From JAZDLO01 sp043801935 (GTDB lineage: Bacteria > Actinomycetota > Thermoleophilia > RBG-16-64-13): DNA of 19,036 bases. Made by a program: the position numbers and the translations under genes. How positions within the stretch are numbered: the stretch's first letter is position 1; each line of letters starts with the position of its first letter. The stretch spans positions 1 through 19,036 of the forward strand of contig JAZDLO010000199.1 in the NCBI GenBank assembly GCA_043801935.1, read 5' to 3'. Below the pieces are notes generated by a model that saw nothing but the letters and a program-made list of their open reading frames with translations, searched no databases and was not told where the DNA came from. This document shows positions 1 to 6,631 of this stretch, piece by piece.

Positions 1-1125
1 GATGGGGATCTCATGGAAGTGGATGCCCAGGCGCTGTGCCGTCTCCCGGGCATCGCTCTTGGTGCCCGAGCTCGAATAGCGCGAGGGCATCGATACGGCG
101 GTCACTTTGTCGTTGCCCAGGGCGTCGGCGGCGATGCAGGCGGTAAGCGCCGAGTCTATCCCCCCGCTCAAGCCCATCACGGCCTTCTGGAAGCCGTTCT
201 TGGCCAAGTAATCTCTCACTCCTAAGCGTAGGGCTGCGTACACCTCAGCCTCCACGGCAAGCGGCTCGGCGACGTCCGTGTGGACCGCTCCCACGGGAGC
301 CGGGCGTGGGCCCGCGTCCACAGAAACGTCCACGGGAATGCGCTCCACAGGCCAGGGGGAGAGCGCACACTGCGGGTCTTGGCCCCTTCGGGCTGAGCCC
401 GGGTCGAGATCCACGACCAGCAGCTGCTCTTCAAACTGGCACGCTCGGGCCACGAGGCGCCCCGAGGGATCGAACACCAGGCTTTGGCCGTCGAAGACGA
501 GTTCGTCCTGTCCGCCGACGCCGTTCACATAGCAGAGATACATCCCAGCTTCCCGTGCGCGGCGCGCGAGCATCGCCTCCCGCTCCCCGCCCTTTCCCAG
601 GTGATAGGGAGACATGGACAGATTGACGACGATCTGCGCACCGCCCGCGAACACGGCCGCCTCGGTGGGGCCGCAGTCGTCCCACACGTCCTCGCAGATG
701 TTCACCCCTAGACGCACCCCCGGCATCTCGAGCACGACGACCCGATCGCCGGGAACGAAGTAGCGTTTCTCGTCGAAAACGGCATAATTGGGCAACCAGA
801 TCTTCCGGTAGGACCCCACTATCGCCCCCCGGGCCAGGATGGCGGCTGCGTTGGACACTATCGCGCCGTCCAACAACGGCACACCGACGAGAGCCACGAT
901 GTCCTTGCAGCCGGCCGCTACCTCGAGCAATGCCTGGCGACAGCCGACCAGGAAATGGTCCTTGAGCAGAAGATCCTCGGGCGGATAGCCCGAGATGGCC
1001 AATTCAGGAAACGCCACCACGGCCGCGCCCGCAGCGCCGGCCTGCCGCGCCGTCTCGATGATCAGACGGGTGTTCCCCTCCAGATCCCCGACGGTGGGAT
1101 TGATCTGCGCCAGCGCGATCTTCAC
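1..1125 (-). CDS. nadE: Glutamine-dependent NAD+ synthetase, 3' end beyond window
   Basis: This is the N-terminal 375 residues of a cytoplasmic two-domain enzyme that makes NAD+ from deamido-NAD+, ATP and glutamine; the family is usually about 540-680 residues, so the C-terminus lies off the left edge. Residues 1 to about 260 form a nitrilase-type glutaminase with the catalytic triad visible: Glu41 in FPELAISGY, Lys108 in YRKIWLPNYA and Cys144 in VNICEDVW. From about residue 297 the ATP-pyrophosphatase synthetase domain begins, with the P-loop-like SGGIDS at 320-325 and SMPSRYSS after it. The start is a GTG 10 bases after the stop of the upstream phosphomutase, with only a weak purine stretch as ribosome site, so it is probably translated from the same transcript. 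I see no internal stop. The family call is secure. Confidence 0.95.
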   Translation of the reverse strand, partial: MKIALAQINPTVGDLEGNTRLIIETARQAGAAGAAVVAFPELAISGYPPEDLLLKDHFLVGCRQALLEVAAGCKDIVALVGVPLLDGAIVSNAAAILARGAIVGSYRKIWLPNYAVFDEKRYFVPGDRVVVLEMPGVRLGVNICEDVWDDCGPTEAAVFAGGAQIVVNLSMSPYHLGKGGEREAMLARRAREAGMYLCYVNGVGGQDELVFDGQSLVFDPSGRLVARACQFEEQLLVVDLDPGSARRGQDPQCALSPWPVERIPVDVSVDAGPRPAPVGAVHTDVAEPLAVEAEVYAALRLGVRDYLAKNGFQKAVMGLSGGIDSALTACIAADALGNDKVTAVSMPSRYSSSGTKSDARETAQRLGIHFHEIPI

Positions 1126-1135
1126 CGTGCCTGCC

Positions 1136-2536
1136 TTACTCTGCCGGCTTCAGGCGATCCAGGATCTCTTGCGTCTTGGCCTGCAGCAGATCCTTGTCGC
1201 CCCTGGTCTCCACGTTCACCCGCACGACCGGCTCCGTGTTCGACATACGCACGTTGAAGCGCCACGAGGGATACTCGATACTGAGGCCATCGGTTTCGTC
1301 CACCGCCTTCGCCCCGGATCCATACCTTTCCTTGATGTCGGCGAGGGCCCCGACCGGATCTGCGATAGTCAGATTGATCTCCCCGCTGACCGGATAGCGA
1401 GCGATCCGGTCCTCCACCATAGTGGACAACGGACGCCCACCCTCGCTCATCGCCTCTACGACCTGTAACCACGGGATCATGCCGCTGTCGCAGTAGGAGA
1501 ACTCGCGAAAATAGTGGTGAGCCGACATCTCCCCGCCGTAGGCCGCGTCGACCGCCCGCATCTTCTCCTTTATGAAGGCGTGGCCGCTCTTGCAGACCAC
1601 CGGGGTACCGCCTGCGGCCCTGACGATCTCCTCGGTGTTCCAGACAAGGCGGGGGTCGTGGATGATGCGCGCCCCGGGATGGCGGCGCAGAGCGCGTTCG
1701 GCCAGCAGGCCCACCAGGTAGTAGCCCTCGACGAACTCCCCCCGTTCGTCGAAGAAGAAGCAGCGGTCAAAGTCACCGTCCCAGGCGATCCCGAGATCGG
1801 CTCCCTCCGCCACCACCGCTTCGGCGGTCATTGCCCGGTTCTCAGGGAGCAGGGGGTTCGGAACCCCCAGCGGAAACGAGCCATCCGGCTGATGGTTGAT
1901 CTTGACAAAACTCAAAGGCAGGGATCTCTCCAGCATGTCGACAACGGGGCCGGCGCCGCCGTTGCCGGCGTTGACCACCACTTTGAGAGGCCGGAAGTTA
2001 GAAACATCTATGTAGGTGAGGAGATGCTCCACGTACCGCGCGCGGACGTCGGTTTCTCTGATAGTCCCCGGCGCGTGGGGAGACGTACCCTCCGCAGGCC
2101 GGCCGCGCCGCGCCCGATCGCCGAGAGCGTCGACCACCATCGCCTCGATCTCGAGCAAGCCCGTATCAGCGCTGATGGGCCGCGCCTGCTCACGTGTGAA
2201 TTTCATGCCGTTGTAGTCGCGGGGATTGTGACTGGCCGTGACCATGACCCCGCCGTCGAGACCCAAAGCGAAGGTGGCGAAATAGACCTCTTCCGTGCCC
2301 ACCAGACCGATGTCGACCACATCAACCCCGGCGGCGGTCAATCCGCGACACAAGGCGTCGGCCAGCGCCGGGCTCGTCAGCCGAACGTCGTGTCCTACAG
2401 CCACCTGCTTGGGACTCACCAGGCGCGCGTACGCCCGGCCGATCAGCTCGGCCATCTCTTCGTTCAACTGGTCGGGGACCCGGCCCCGCACGTCATAGGC
2501 TTTGAAAGACTCCAGGTGCGACGCACTAGACGTCAC
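1136..2536 (-). CDS. Phosphomannomutase/phosphoglucomutase
   Basis: Predicted 466-residue alpha-D-phosphohexomutase, the usual length for the bacterial PMM/PGM group (ManB/CpsG/AlgC). It interconverts hexose 6-phosphate and 1-phosphate for nucleotide-sugar and envelope polysaccharide synthesis. The sequence opens with the family signature FKAYDVRG (11-18). The phosphoserine loop TASHNP places the catalytic serine at 102, the metal-binding loop DGDFDR is at 253-258, the sugar-specificity loop GEMSAH at 335-340, and the phosphate-binding loop RMSNTEPVVRV lies near the C-terminus. GEMSAH is typical of enzymes acting on mannose and glucose phosphates rather than glucosamine phosphate (GlmM). The start is a GTG preceded at good distance by GGGAGGTG. 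It is the first gene of a pair with nadE. Which sugar it prefers cannot be told from sequence, so no symbol is given. Confidence 0.95.
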   Translation of the reverse strand: MTSSASHLESFKAYDVRGRVPDQLNEEMAELIGRAYARLVSPKQVAVGHDVRLTSPALADALCRGLTAAGVDVVDIGLVGTEEVYFATFALGLDGGVMVTASHNPRDYNGMKFTREQARPISADTGLLEIEAMVVDALGDRARRGRPAEGTSPHAPGTIRETDVRARYVEHLLTYIDVSNFRPLKVVVNAGNGGAGPVVDMLERSLPLSFVKINHQPDGSFPLGVPNPLLPENRAMTAEAVVAEGADLGIAWDGDFDRCFFFDERGEFVEGYYLVGLLAERALRRHPGARIIHDPRLVWNTEEIVRAAGGTPVVCKSGHAFIKEKMRAVDAAYGGEMSAHHYFREFSYCDSGMIPWLQVVEAMSEGGRPLSTMVEDRIARYPVSGEINLTIADPVGALADIKERYGSGAKAVDETDGLSIEYPSWRFNVRMSNTEPVVRVNVETRGDKDLLQAKTQEILDRLKPAE

Positions 2537-2655
2537 TGCTCACCTCCCGCATGTCACCCGAACGCCGAACATCCCACGGTCGGGCGACGTTCGGCCCTGC
2601 GACCACCAGTGTGTGCCCTCCGGCTTCGCGCAGGGCGAATGCCCCGCGGCCCCGT

Positions 2656-2684
2656 TTGCATGGGGCAGGGCGTTCGCCTATACT
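2656..2684 (+). promoter_or_regulatory. Putative promoter of tRNA-Asn
   Basis: A -35-like TTGCAT (2656-2661) and a near-consensus -10 TATACT (2679-2684) are separated by 17 bases and lie about 15 bases before the first base of tRNA-Asn. The same TATACT hexamer is used before tRNA-Leu and lexA in this window, which supports the call. The -35 matches consensus only in TTG. Confidence 0.6.
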
Positions 2685-2699
2685 ACGCGACGTTCACGC

Positions 2700-2774
2700 T
2701 CCTCGGTAGCTCAATGGTAGAGCACCTGGCTGTTAACCAGGGTGTTGCAGGTTCGAGTCCTGCCCGAGGAGCCA
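2700..2774 (+). tRNA. tRNA-Asn (GUU), CCA encoded
   Basis: A full cloverleaf can be folded by eye. The acceptor stem TCCTCGG pairs with CCGAGGA, the D arm is GCTC/GAGC, and the anticodon stem CCTGG/CCAGG carries loop CTGTTAA with anticodon GTT. The T stem GCAGG/CCTGC encloses TTCGAGT. The discriminator is G and the 3' CCA is encoded (2772-2774). Its layout matches the E. coli tRNA-Asn pattern closely. It is a single-gene unit with its own promoter; a T-rich stretch follows but no convincing terminator stem. Confidence 0.97.
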
Positions 2775-2801
2775 TTTGTTTCTTCGAGGGTTCTTCGCTC
2801 G

Positions 2802-3068
2802 CTACGCTGCGTGAACCAAGACGTGAGCGGCAGCGACGACCGCTTCATCCGCCTCCGCCTCGGCCACTTCACACCCACAGCGTGGGCATATCGCAATGGC
2901 TTTTCTCTTCGGTACAGAGGTGGTCCCCACCCCAGAGTCGTCGGCGGTCGGACGGACCTCCAGCCCTCCAAGCGCGGTCCCGCAGCATACACACGAGCAT
3001 CCCGGACGGAGGCTCAATACATACGCCCCGAGAGTCCGCGCTTGTTCGTGTCCGAAACGAGAGTCCAT
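2802..3068 (-). CDS. Small zinc-ribbon protein coupled to lexA
   Basis: An 88-residue ORF whose ATG overlaps the lexA stop (TGATG), which suggests translational coupling. The protein has two Cys pairs in a zinc-ribbon arrangement: CVCCG (Cys26 and Cys29) and CPRCGC (Cys61 and Cys64), about 31 residues apart, with extra cysteines at 24, 28 and 66. The C-terminal 20 residues are Ala/Glu/Val-rich. Codon use is mixed but compatible with coding, and the pairwise cysteines are unlikely in a random frame. I do not recognise a named family. The zinc binding is inferred from cysteine spacing. The location suggests co-expression with the SOS repressor, but a function in DNA damage is only a guess. It could still be a chance ORF, as it fills the space between lexA and tRNA-Asn. 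Confidence 0.6.
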   Translation of the reverse strand: MDSRFGHEQARTLGAYVLSLRPGCSCVCCGTALGGLEVRPTADDSGVGTTSVPKRKAIAICPRCGCEVAEAEADEAVVAAAHVLVHAA

Positions 3069-3682
3069 CAGAGCTTCCGCAGCACTCCGGTCACCCTGCC
3101 CACGATCCGTGGGTCTCGGGTGAAGATCGGTTCCATCGAGTCGTTCTCCGGCTGAAGCCGGACCCGATCGGCTTCTCGGAAGAATCGTTTGAGCGTGGCT
3201 TCGTCTTGGAGAAAGGCCACCACGATATCGCCGTCATCGGCGCTCTCTTGCCGCTTGACAACGACTATATCTCCGTCGAGGATCCCGGCATTGATCATGG
3301 AGGTACCGGCGACCCGAAGAGCGAAACATCCGTGTTCGCCAAGGAAATGCGGGATGTCGATAGACTCCTCGATGTTCTCCTCCGCGAGGAGCGGCGTGCC
3401 CGCGGCCACCCGTCCCACCAGGGGCACGCGCGCACTTCCGGAAGCAGGAAAGGGAACCGACTCCCGTCCGCTAGGCCGGACGACTTCTAGAGCCCGCCGC
3501 TTGGAAGCGCCCCTGCGGATATAGCCGTTCGCTTCTAGAGCGCTGAGATGACTCTGCACCGATGCTGGAGAGCAGAGGCCTACGGCAGCACCGATCTCTC
3601 GGACCGTGGGCGGATACCCTTGCTGCTTGACGGCATCCTCGATGACCTGCAGTATCAGCCTCTGTCGCTCGGGCAGCTTCAT
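3068..3682 (-). CDS. lexA: LexA, SOS response repressor
   Basis: Predicted 204-residue transcriptional repressor and self-cleaving S24-family protease. Residues 1-65 are the winged helix-turn-helix DNA-binding domain (MKLPERQRLILQVIEDAV start, PPTVREIGAAVGL recognition region). The autocleavage site is Ala94-Gly95 in VAAGTP. The catalytic dyad is Ser128 in GTSM and Lys165 in DEATLKR, 37 residues apart as in E. coli LexA. The frame is open further upstream to 3808, but that start would lie upstream of the promoter; the ATG at 3682 begins the standard family N-terminus and follows a GGAGAAGAAGG stretch. Two LexA boxes in and just after the promoter indicate autoregulation. The next ORF overlaps its stop codon. 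The operator type GAAC-N4-GTTC is that of Gram-positive bacteria. Confidence 0.97.
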   Translation of the reverse strand: MKLPERQRLILQVIEDAVKQQGYPPTVREIGAAVGLCSPASVQSHLSALEANGYIRRGASKRRALEVVRPSGRESVPFPASGSARVPLVGRVAAGTPLLAEENIEESIDIPHFLGEHGCFALRVAGTSMINAGILDGDIVVVKRQESADDGDIVVAFLQDEATLKRFFREADRVRLQPENDSMEPIFTRDPRIVGRVTGVLRKL

Positions 3683-3752
3683 CGCCTTCTTCTCCGCCCC
3701 TTCCGACCTTCGGCAGGCCGTGTTATTGGTCCGCCGCCGACGGCTCCGTGGT

Positions 3753-3764
3753 GAACATTCGTTC
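3753..3764. promoter_or_regulatory. LexA operator (SOS box), promoter-distal copy
   Basis: The 12-mer GAACATTCGTTC fits the Gram-positive LexA box GAAC-N4-GTTC with both half-sites perfect. It lies about 10-20 bases downstream of the lexA -10 element, close to the expected transcription start, where bound repressor would block initiation. Its centre is 27 bp from that of the second box. Confidence 0.85.
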
Positions 3765-3773
3765 GCTGGGGGG

Positions 3774-3802
3774 AGTATAGAACAATTGTTCGCCGACTTC
3801 AA
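3774..3802 (-). promoter_or_regulatory. lexA promoter
   Basis: On the minus strand TTGAAG (3802-3797) and TATACT (3779-3774) are separated by exactly 17 bases. The spacer contains a perfect LexA box. The predicted start of transcription near 3767 gives lexA a leader of about 85 bases and excludes the upstream in-frame start at 3808. Confidence 0.8.
3780..3791. promoter_or_regulatory. LexA operator (SOS box) inside the lexA promoter
   Basis: The perfect palindrome GAACAATTGTTC lies within the 17-base spacer between the lexA -35 and -10 elements. Bound LexA would directly exclude RNA polymerase. It is also about 20 bp from the -35 of the divergent tRNA-Leu promoter. Confidence 0.88.
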
Positions 3803-3810
3803 CCGCATTG

Positions 3811-3839
3811 TTGACGCCCCTAAGTGGGGGCCTTATACT
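3811..3839 (+). promoter_or_regulatory. tRNA-Leu promoter
   Basis: TTGACG (3811-3816) and TATACT (3834-3839) with 17-base spacing, one of the strongest sigma-70-type promoters in the window. The start of transcription would be near 3846, about 16 bases before the tRNA. Only 8 bases separate its -35 from the -35 of the divergent lexA promoter. Confidence 0.8.
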
Positions 3840-3861
3840 CACCGCTGCTCACCCGAACCAC

Positions 3862-3946
3862 GTCCGAGTGGCGGAACTGGCAGACGCGCTAGGTTGAGGG
3901 CCTAGTGAGTGAATAACTCATGGGGGTTCAAGTCCCCCCTCGGACA
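3862..3946 (+). tRNA. tRNA-Leu (GAG), CCA not encoded
   Basis: A class II tRNA with long variable arm. The acceptor stem GTCCGAG pairs with CTCGGAC and the anticodon stem CTAGG/CCTAG carries loop TTGAGGG with anticodon GAG (reads CUC and CUU). The variable arm GTGAGTGAATAACTCAT contains a GAGT/ACTC stem, and the T stem GGGGG/CCCCC encloses TTCAAGT. The discriminator is A3946. The next bases are CCT, so the terminal CCA must be added by tRNA nucleotidyltransferase, unlike the tRNA-Asn upstream. It closely resembles E. coli tRNA-Leu(GAG). Confidence 0.96.
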
Positions 3947-4089
3947 CCTCTCCCTCTTGCGCTCATGCTCCCCCTGGGGCGGCGCTGCCCTGCGTGGGTT
4001 CTCTCGACAAAGGATTGGGTAGACTGCTACCGTTCTCTGCGGAACAAGTGGATCCGTGTAGCACTCCATCGATCGATCCGGAGGATCAC

Positions 4090-6564
4090 ATGCTCAGAGT
4101 CCCTGCAGAGCTCAAACCCTCCGAAATCTACCGAGCCTGCGACGTCTCAGCCTTTGCGTTCAAGACCACCGCCGAACTGCCGGAGCTCACCGAGATCATC
4201 GGGCAAGCACGCGCCGTTTCCTCGGTCGAGTTCGGGATGGGGATCTTCAACGACGGTTATAACATCTTCGCCGTCGGCCCTGCCGGGACGGGAAAGGCCA
4301 GCACCATCTACGACTTCCTTTCCCGCCAAGCGGCCTCTCGCCCGGCTTCGGACGACTGGGTCTACGTGCACAACTTCGCCAAGCCATCTCAGCCCAACGC
4401 CATCCGCATGCCCGCCGGGAAAGCCGGGGAGTTCCACAAGGACATGGAGAAGTTGGTCGAAGACCTCCAGGCCGCCATAACCCAGGCTTTCGAGAGCGAG
4501 GAATACGAAAAGCAGAAGCGGGAGATCGCCCAGCAGGTCAGTGAGAAGCAGGAGAGCAAGCTGGGGGCACTGAGCAAGAAGGCGGAGTCCCGGGACTTGA
4601 CCATGGTGCGCACCCCCGCCGGACTGGCTTTTGCTCCAAAGACGGCCGAGGGCGAGACCATGTCGCGCGAGATCTACGAGGCTCTGGCGGCCGAGGAGCA
4701 GAAGCGCATCGACGAGAGCCTCGAGAACCTCAATGAGGAGCTGCAACAGATCATGCGCCTCGTTCGCCAGGATGAGCGCGCCGGCAGGGACGCCATGCGA
4801 GAGCTCGACCGCGAGGTGACTACGTTCGCCGCCAAGCATCTCGTGGACGAGGCGTGTGACAAATGGTGCGAGGTGGCCGAGATGGTGGAATACCTCGAGG
4901 CCGTTCTGAGTGATGTTGTGGACAACGCCGACGAGTTCAAGAAGTCGGACGACGAGACCCCTGTGATGTTCATGGGCATCCCTATGTCTCCTCGGCAGAA
5001 GGGCGAAGGCGCATTTCGCAAATACCGGATCAACATCTTGGTGGACAACTCCGCCGAGACCGGAGCCCCAGTGGTCACCGAGAGCAACCCCGTACTACAG
5101 AATCTGGTGGGCCGCATCGAGCACCAAGCTCAGTTCGGCGCCCTCTTCACAGACTTCAACATGATAAAGCCGGGAGCCTTGCACAAGGCCAACGGCGGAT
5201 TCCTCGTCCTCGAGGCCCGGGATGTCCTCCTCAAGCCGTACTCCTGGGACGCGCTCAAGCGCACGCTCAAGACAGGCGAGATCCGAGTGGAGGACATCGC
5301 CCAGCAGATGGGTTTTGCTACGACCGCTACCCTCGATCCAGAACCGATCCCGTTCAAGGCCAAGATCGTCCTGATCGGGGAGGCCTTCATCTACTACCTA
5401 CTCTACACCCAGGACCCCGATTTCCAGGAGCTGTTCAAAGTCAAGGCCGACTTCGACACCGTCGTCGACCGTACCCCGAAGAACGAGCGCCTCTATGCCC
5501 GTTTCGTGAACCACATCTGCCGGCTGCGAGACCTGGCGCCCTTCTCTCCCGAGGGCGTCGCCCGAGTGATCGAGCATTGCTCGCGCCTGGTCGAGGACCA
5601 GCGCAAGATGACCACCCGGTTCGTGGATGTGGTCGACCTCTTGAGCGAGGCCGCATACTGGGCCCAGCACGGGCTCAAAGGCCGGAGGAAGACGGTGGTC
5701 GGCAGAGAGCACGTGCAGAGGGCGATCGATCAGCGCATCTATCGATCGAATCGCGTGGAAGAGCGGGTCAGGGAAATGATCGCCGACGCCACGGTGATGG
5801 TGGATACCAAGGGTGCCGTGGTCGGCCAGATAAACGGTCTTTCGGTGTCGTCGATCGGGGACTACGCGTTCGGCCGCCCCAGCCGGATCACAGCCACCCA
5901 CCGTCTGGGAGAGGGCGAGGTGGTCGACATCGAGCGCGAGGTGGACATGGGCGGTCCCATCCATTCCAAAGGCGTCTTGATCCTGGCCGGCTACCTGGGA
6001 GCCAAGTATGCCCCCGACCGGCCCCTATCATTGACCGCCCGGTTGGTCTTCGAGCAGTCCTATTCGGGAGTGGAGGGCGATAGCGCCTCGTCCGCGGAGC
6101 TATACACCCTTCTGTCCTCGCTTTCCGGGGTGCCAATACAGCAGCGCTTCGCCGTCACCGGATCGGTGAATCAACGGGGCCAGGTCCAGGCCATCGGCGG
6201 CGTCAATGAGAAGATCGAGGGCTACTTCGCGGTCTGTCAGGCTTTGGGTCTGAAAGGCGACGAAGGTGTACTGATCCCCAAGGCGAACGTCCGCAACCTG
6301 ATGCTCAGCGACCGCGTGCGGGACGCGGTGGAGAAAGGTCGCTTCCACATCTTCCCGATCTCCACCATCGACGAGGGAATCGGCGTGCTGACCGGCACCC
6401 CGGCGGGAGCCCTGAGCGCGAAGGGGGTCTATCCCAAGGGCTCGATCAATCGGCTGGTCGTCGACCACCTCGCCGTCCTGACCGAGAAGGCGCGCGAAGC
6501 GAGCCGCAAGAAGGACAAGGACGTTCCGCAGGGGGCTTCCGTGACCGGGGCGCCACAGGCATAA
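4090..6564 (+). CDS. Lon-family ATP-dependent protease, YcbZ/AAA_32 type
   Basis: Predicted 824-residue cytoplasmic AAA+ protease of family S16. It lacks the substrate-binding LonN domain of classical Lon and matches the YcbZ-like (AAA_32) group. The Walker A motif GPAGTGK is at 63-69. A long charged helical insertion follows (about 115-300, probable coiled coil), and a Walker B-like FLVLEA lies at 371-376. The C-terminal protease domain (about 570-780) has the catalytic Ser665 in EGDSAS and Lys708 in GGVNEKIEG, 43 residues apart as in Lon, so it should be an active peptidase. The frame is open to 3994, but the ATG at 4090 follows a good GGAGGATCAC ribosome site and begins the family N-terminus. 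It stands alone between tRNA-Leu and a hairpin; I see no strong promoter in 3947-4089, so some transcription may come through from the tRNA. Substrates are unknown. Confidence 0.93.
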   Translation: MLRVPAELKPSEIYRACDVSAFAFKTTAELPELTEIIGQARAVSSVEFGMGIFNDGYNIFAVGPAGTGKASTIYDFLSRQAASRPASDDWVYVHNFAKPSQPNAIRMPAGKAGEFHKDMEKLVEDLQAAITQAFESEEYEKQKREIAQQVSEKQESKLGALSKKAESRDLTMVRTPAGLAFAPKTAEGETMSREIYEALAAEEQKRIDESLENLNEELQQIMRLVRQDERAGRDAMRELDREVTTFAAKHLVDEACDKWCEVAEMVEYLEAVLSDVVDNADEFKKSDDETPVMFMGIPMSPRQKGEGAFRKYRINILVDNSAETGAPVVTESNPVLQNLVGRIEHQAQFGALFTDFNMIKPGALHKANGGFLVLEARDVLLKPYSWDALKRTLKTGEIRVEDIAQQMGFATTATLDPEPIPFKAKIVLIGEAFIYYLLYTQDPDFQELFKVKADFDTVVDRTPKNERLYARFVNHICRLRDLAPFSPEGVARVIEHCSRLVEDQRKMTTRFVDVVDLLSEAAYWAQHGLKGRRKTVVGREHVQRAIDQRIYRSNRVEERVREMIADATVMVDTKGAVVGQINGLSVSSIGDYAFGRPSRITATHRLGEGEVVDIEREVDMGGPIHSKGVLILAGYLGAKYAPDRPLSLTARLVFEQSYSGVEGDSASSAELYTLLSSLSGVPIQQRFAVTGSVNQRGQVQAIGGVNEKIEGYFAVCQALGLKGDEGVLIPKANVRNLMLSDRVRDAVEKGRFHIFPISTIDEGIGVLTGTPAGALSAKGVYPKGSINRLVVDHLAVLTEKAREASRKKDKDVPQGASVTGAPQA

Positions 6565-6573
6565 GAATGAGTC

Positions 6574-6601
6574 GGGGGGCGCACCGCACGGTGCGCCCCC
6601 C
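6574..6601. terminator. Strong hairpin between convergent genes, likely bidirectional terminator
   Basis: A perfect 13-bp inverted repeat (arms 6574-6586 and 6589-6601, GGGGGGCGCACCG and its complement) has only two bases between the arms, so in RNA it forms a stem of about 12 pairs with a tetraloop. It starts 9 bases after the protease stop and lies 30 bases past the stop of the opposing oxidoreductase gene. There is no good U tract on the plus strand and only scattered U on the minus side, so termination efficiency is uncertain. Confidence 0.7.
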
Positions 6602-6631
6602 CGGTAGATCACCGTCCGCTGGACCGCCAGG

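Noticed and set aside
2566..2593. CGAAC ... GTTCG inverted repeat upstream of the phosphomutase, resembling an SOS box
   Set aside because: The half-sites are 18 bases apart rather than 4 between GAAC and GTTC, so it does not fit the LexA operator.
1514..3490. 658-residue open frame on the plus strand
   Set aside because: It runs antisense through the phosphomutase, through tRNA-Asn and through lexA; all of these have clear motifs, so this is a GC-rich shadow frame.
3683..3808. N-terminal extension of LexA from a start at 3808
   Set aside because: The predicted promoter and both operators lie inside this stretch, and the family N-terminus begins at 3682.
4147..4839. 230-residue open frame on the minus strand, Leu-rich
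   Set aside because: It mirrors the coiled-coil part of the Lon-like protease; Leu/Val richness comes from antisense Glu/Lys codons.
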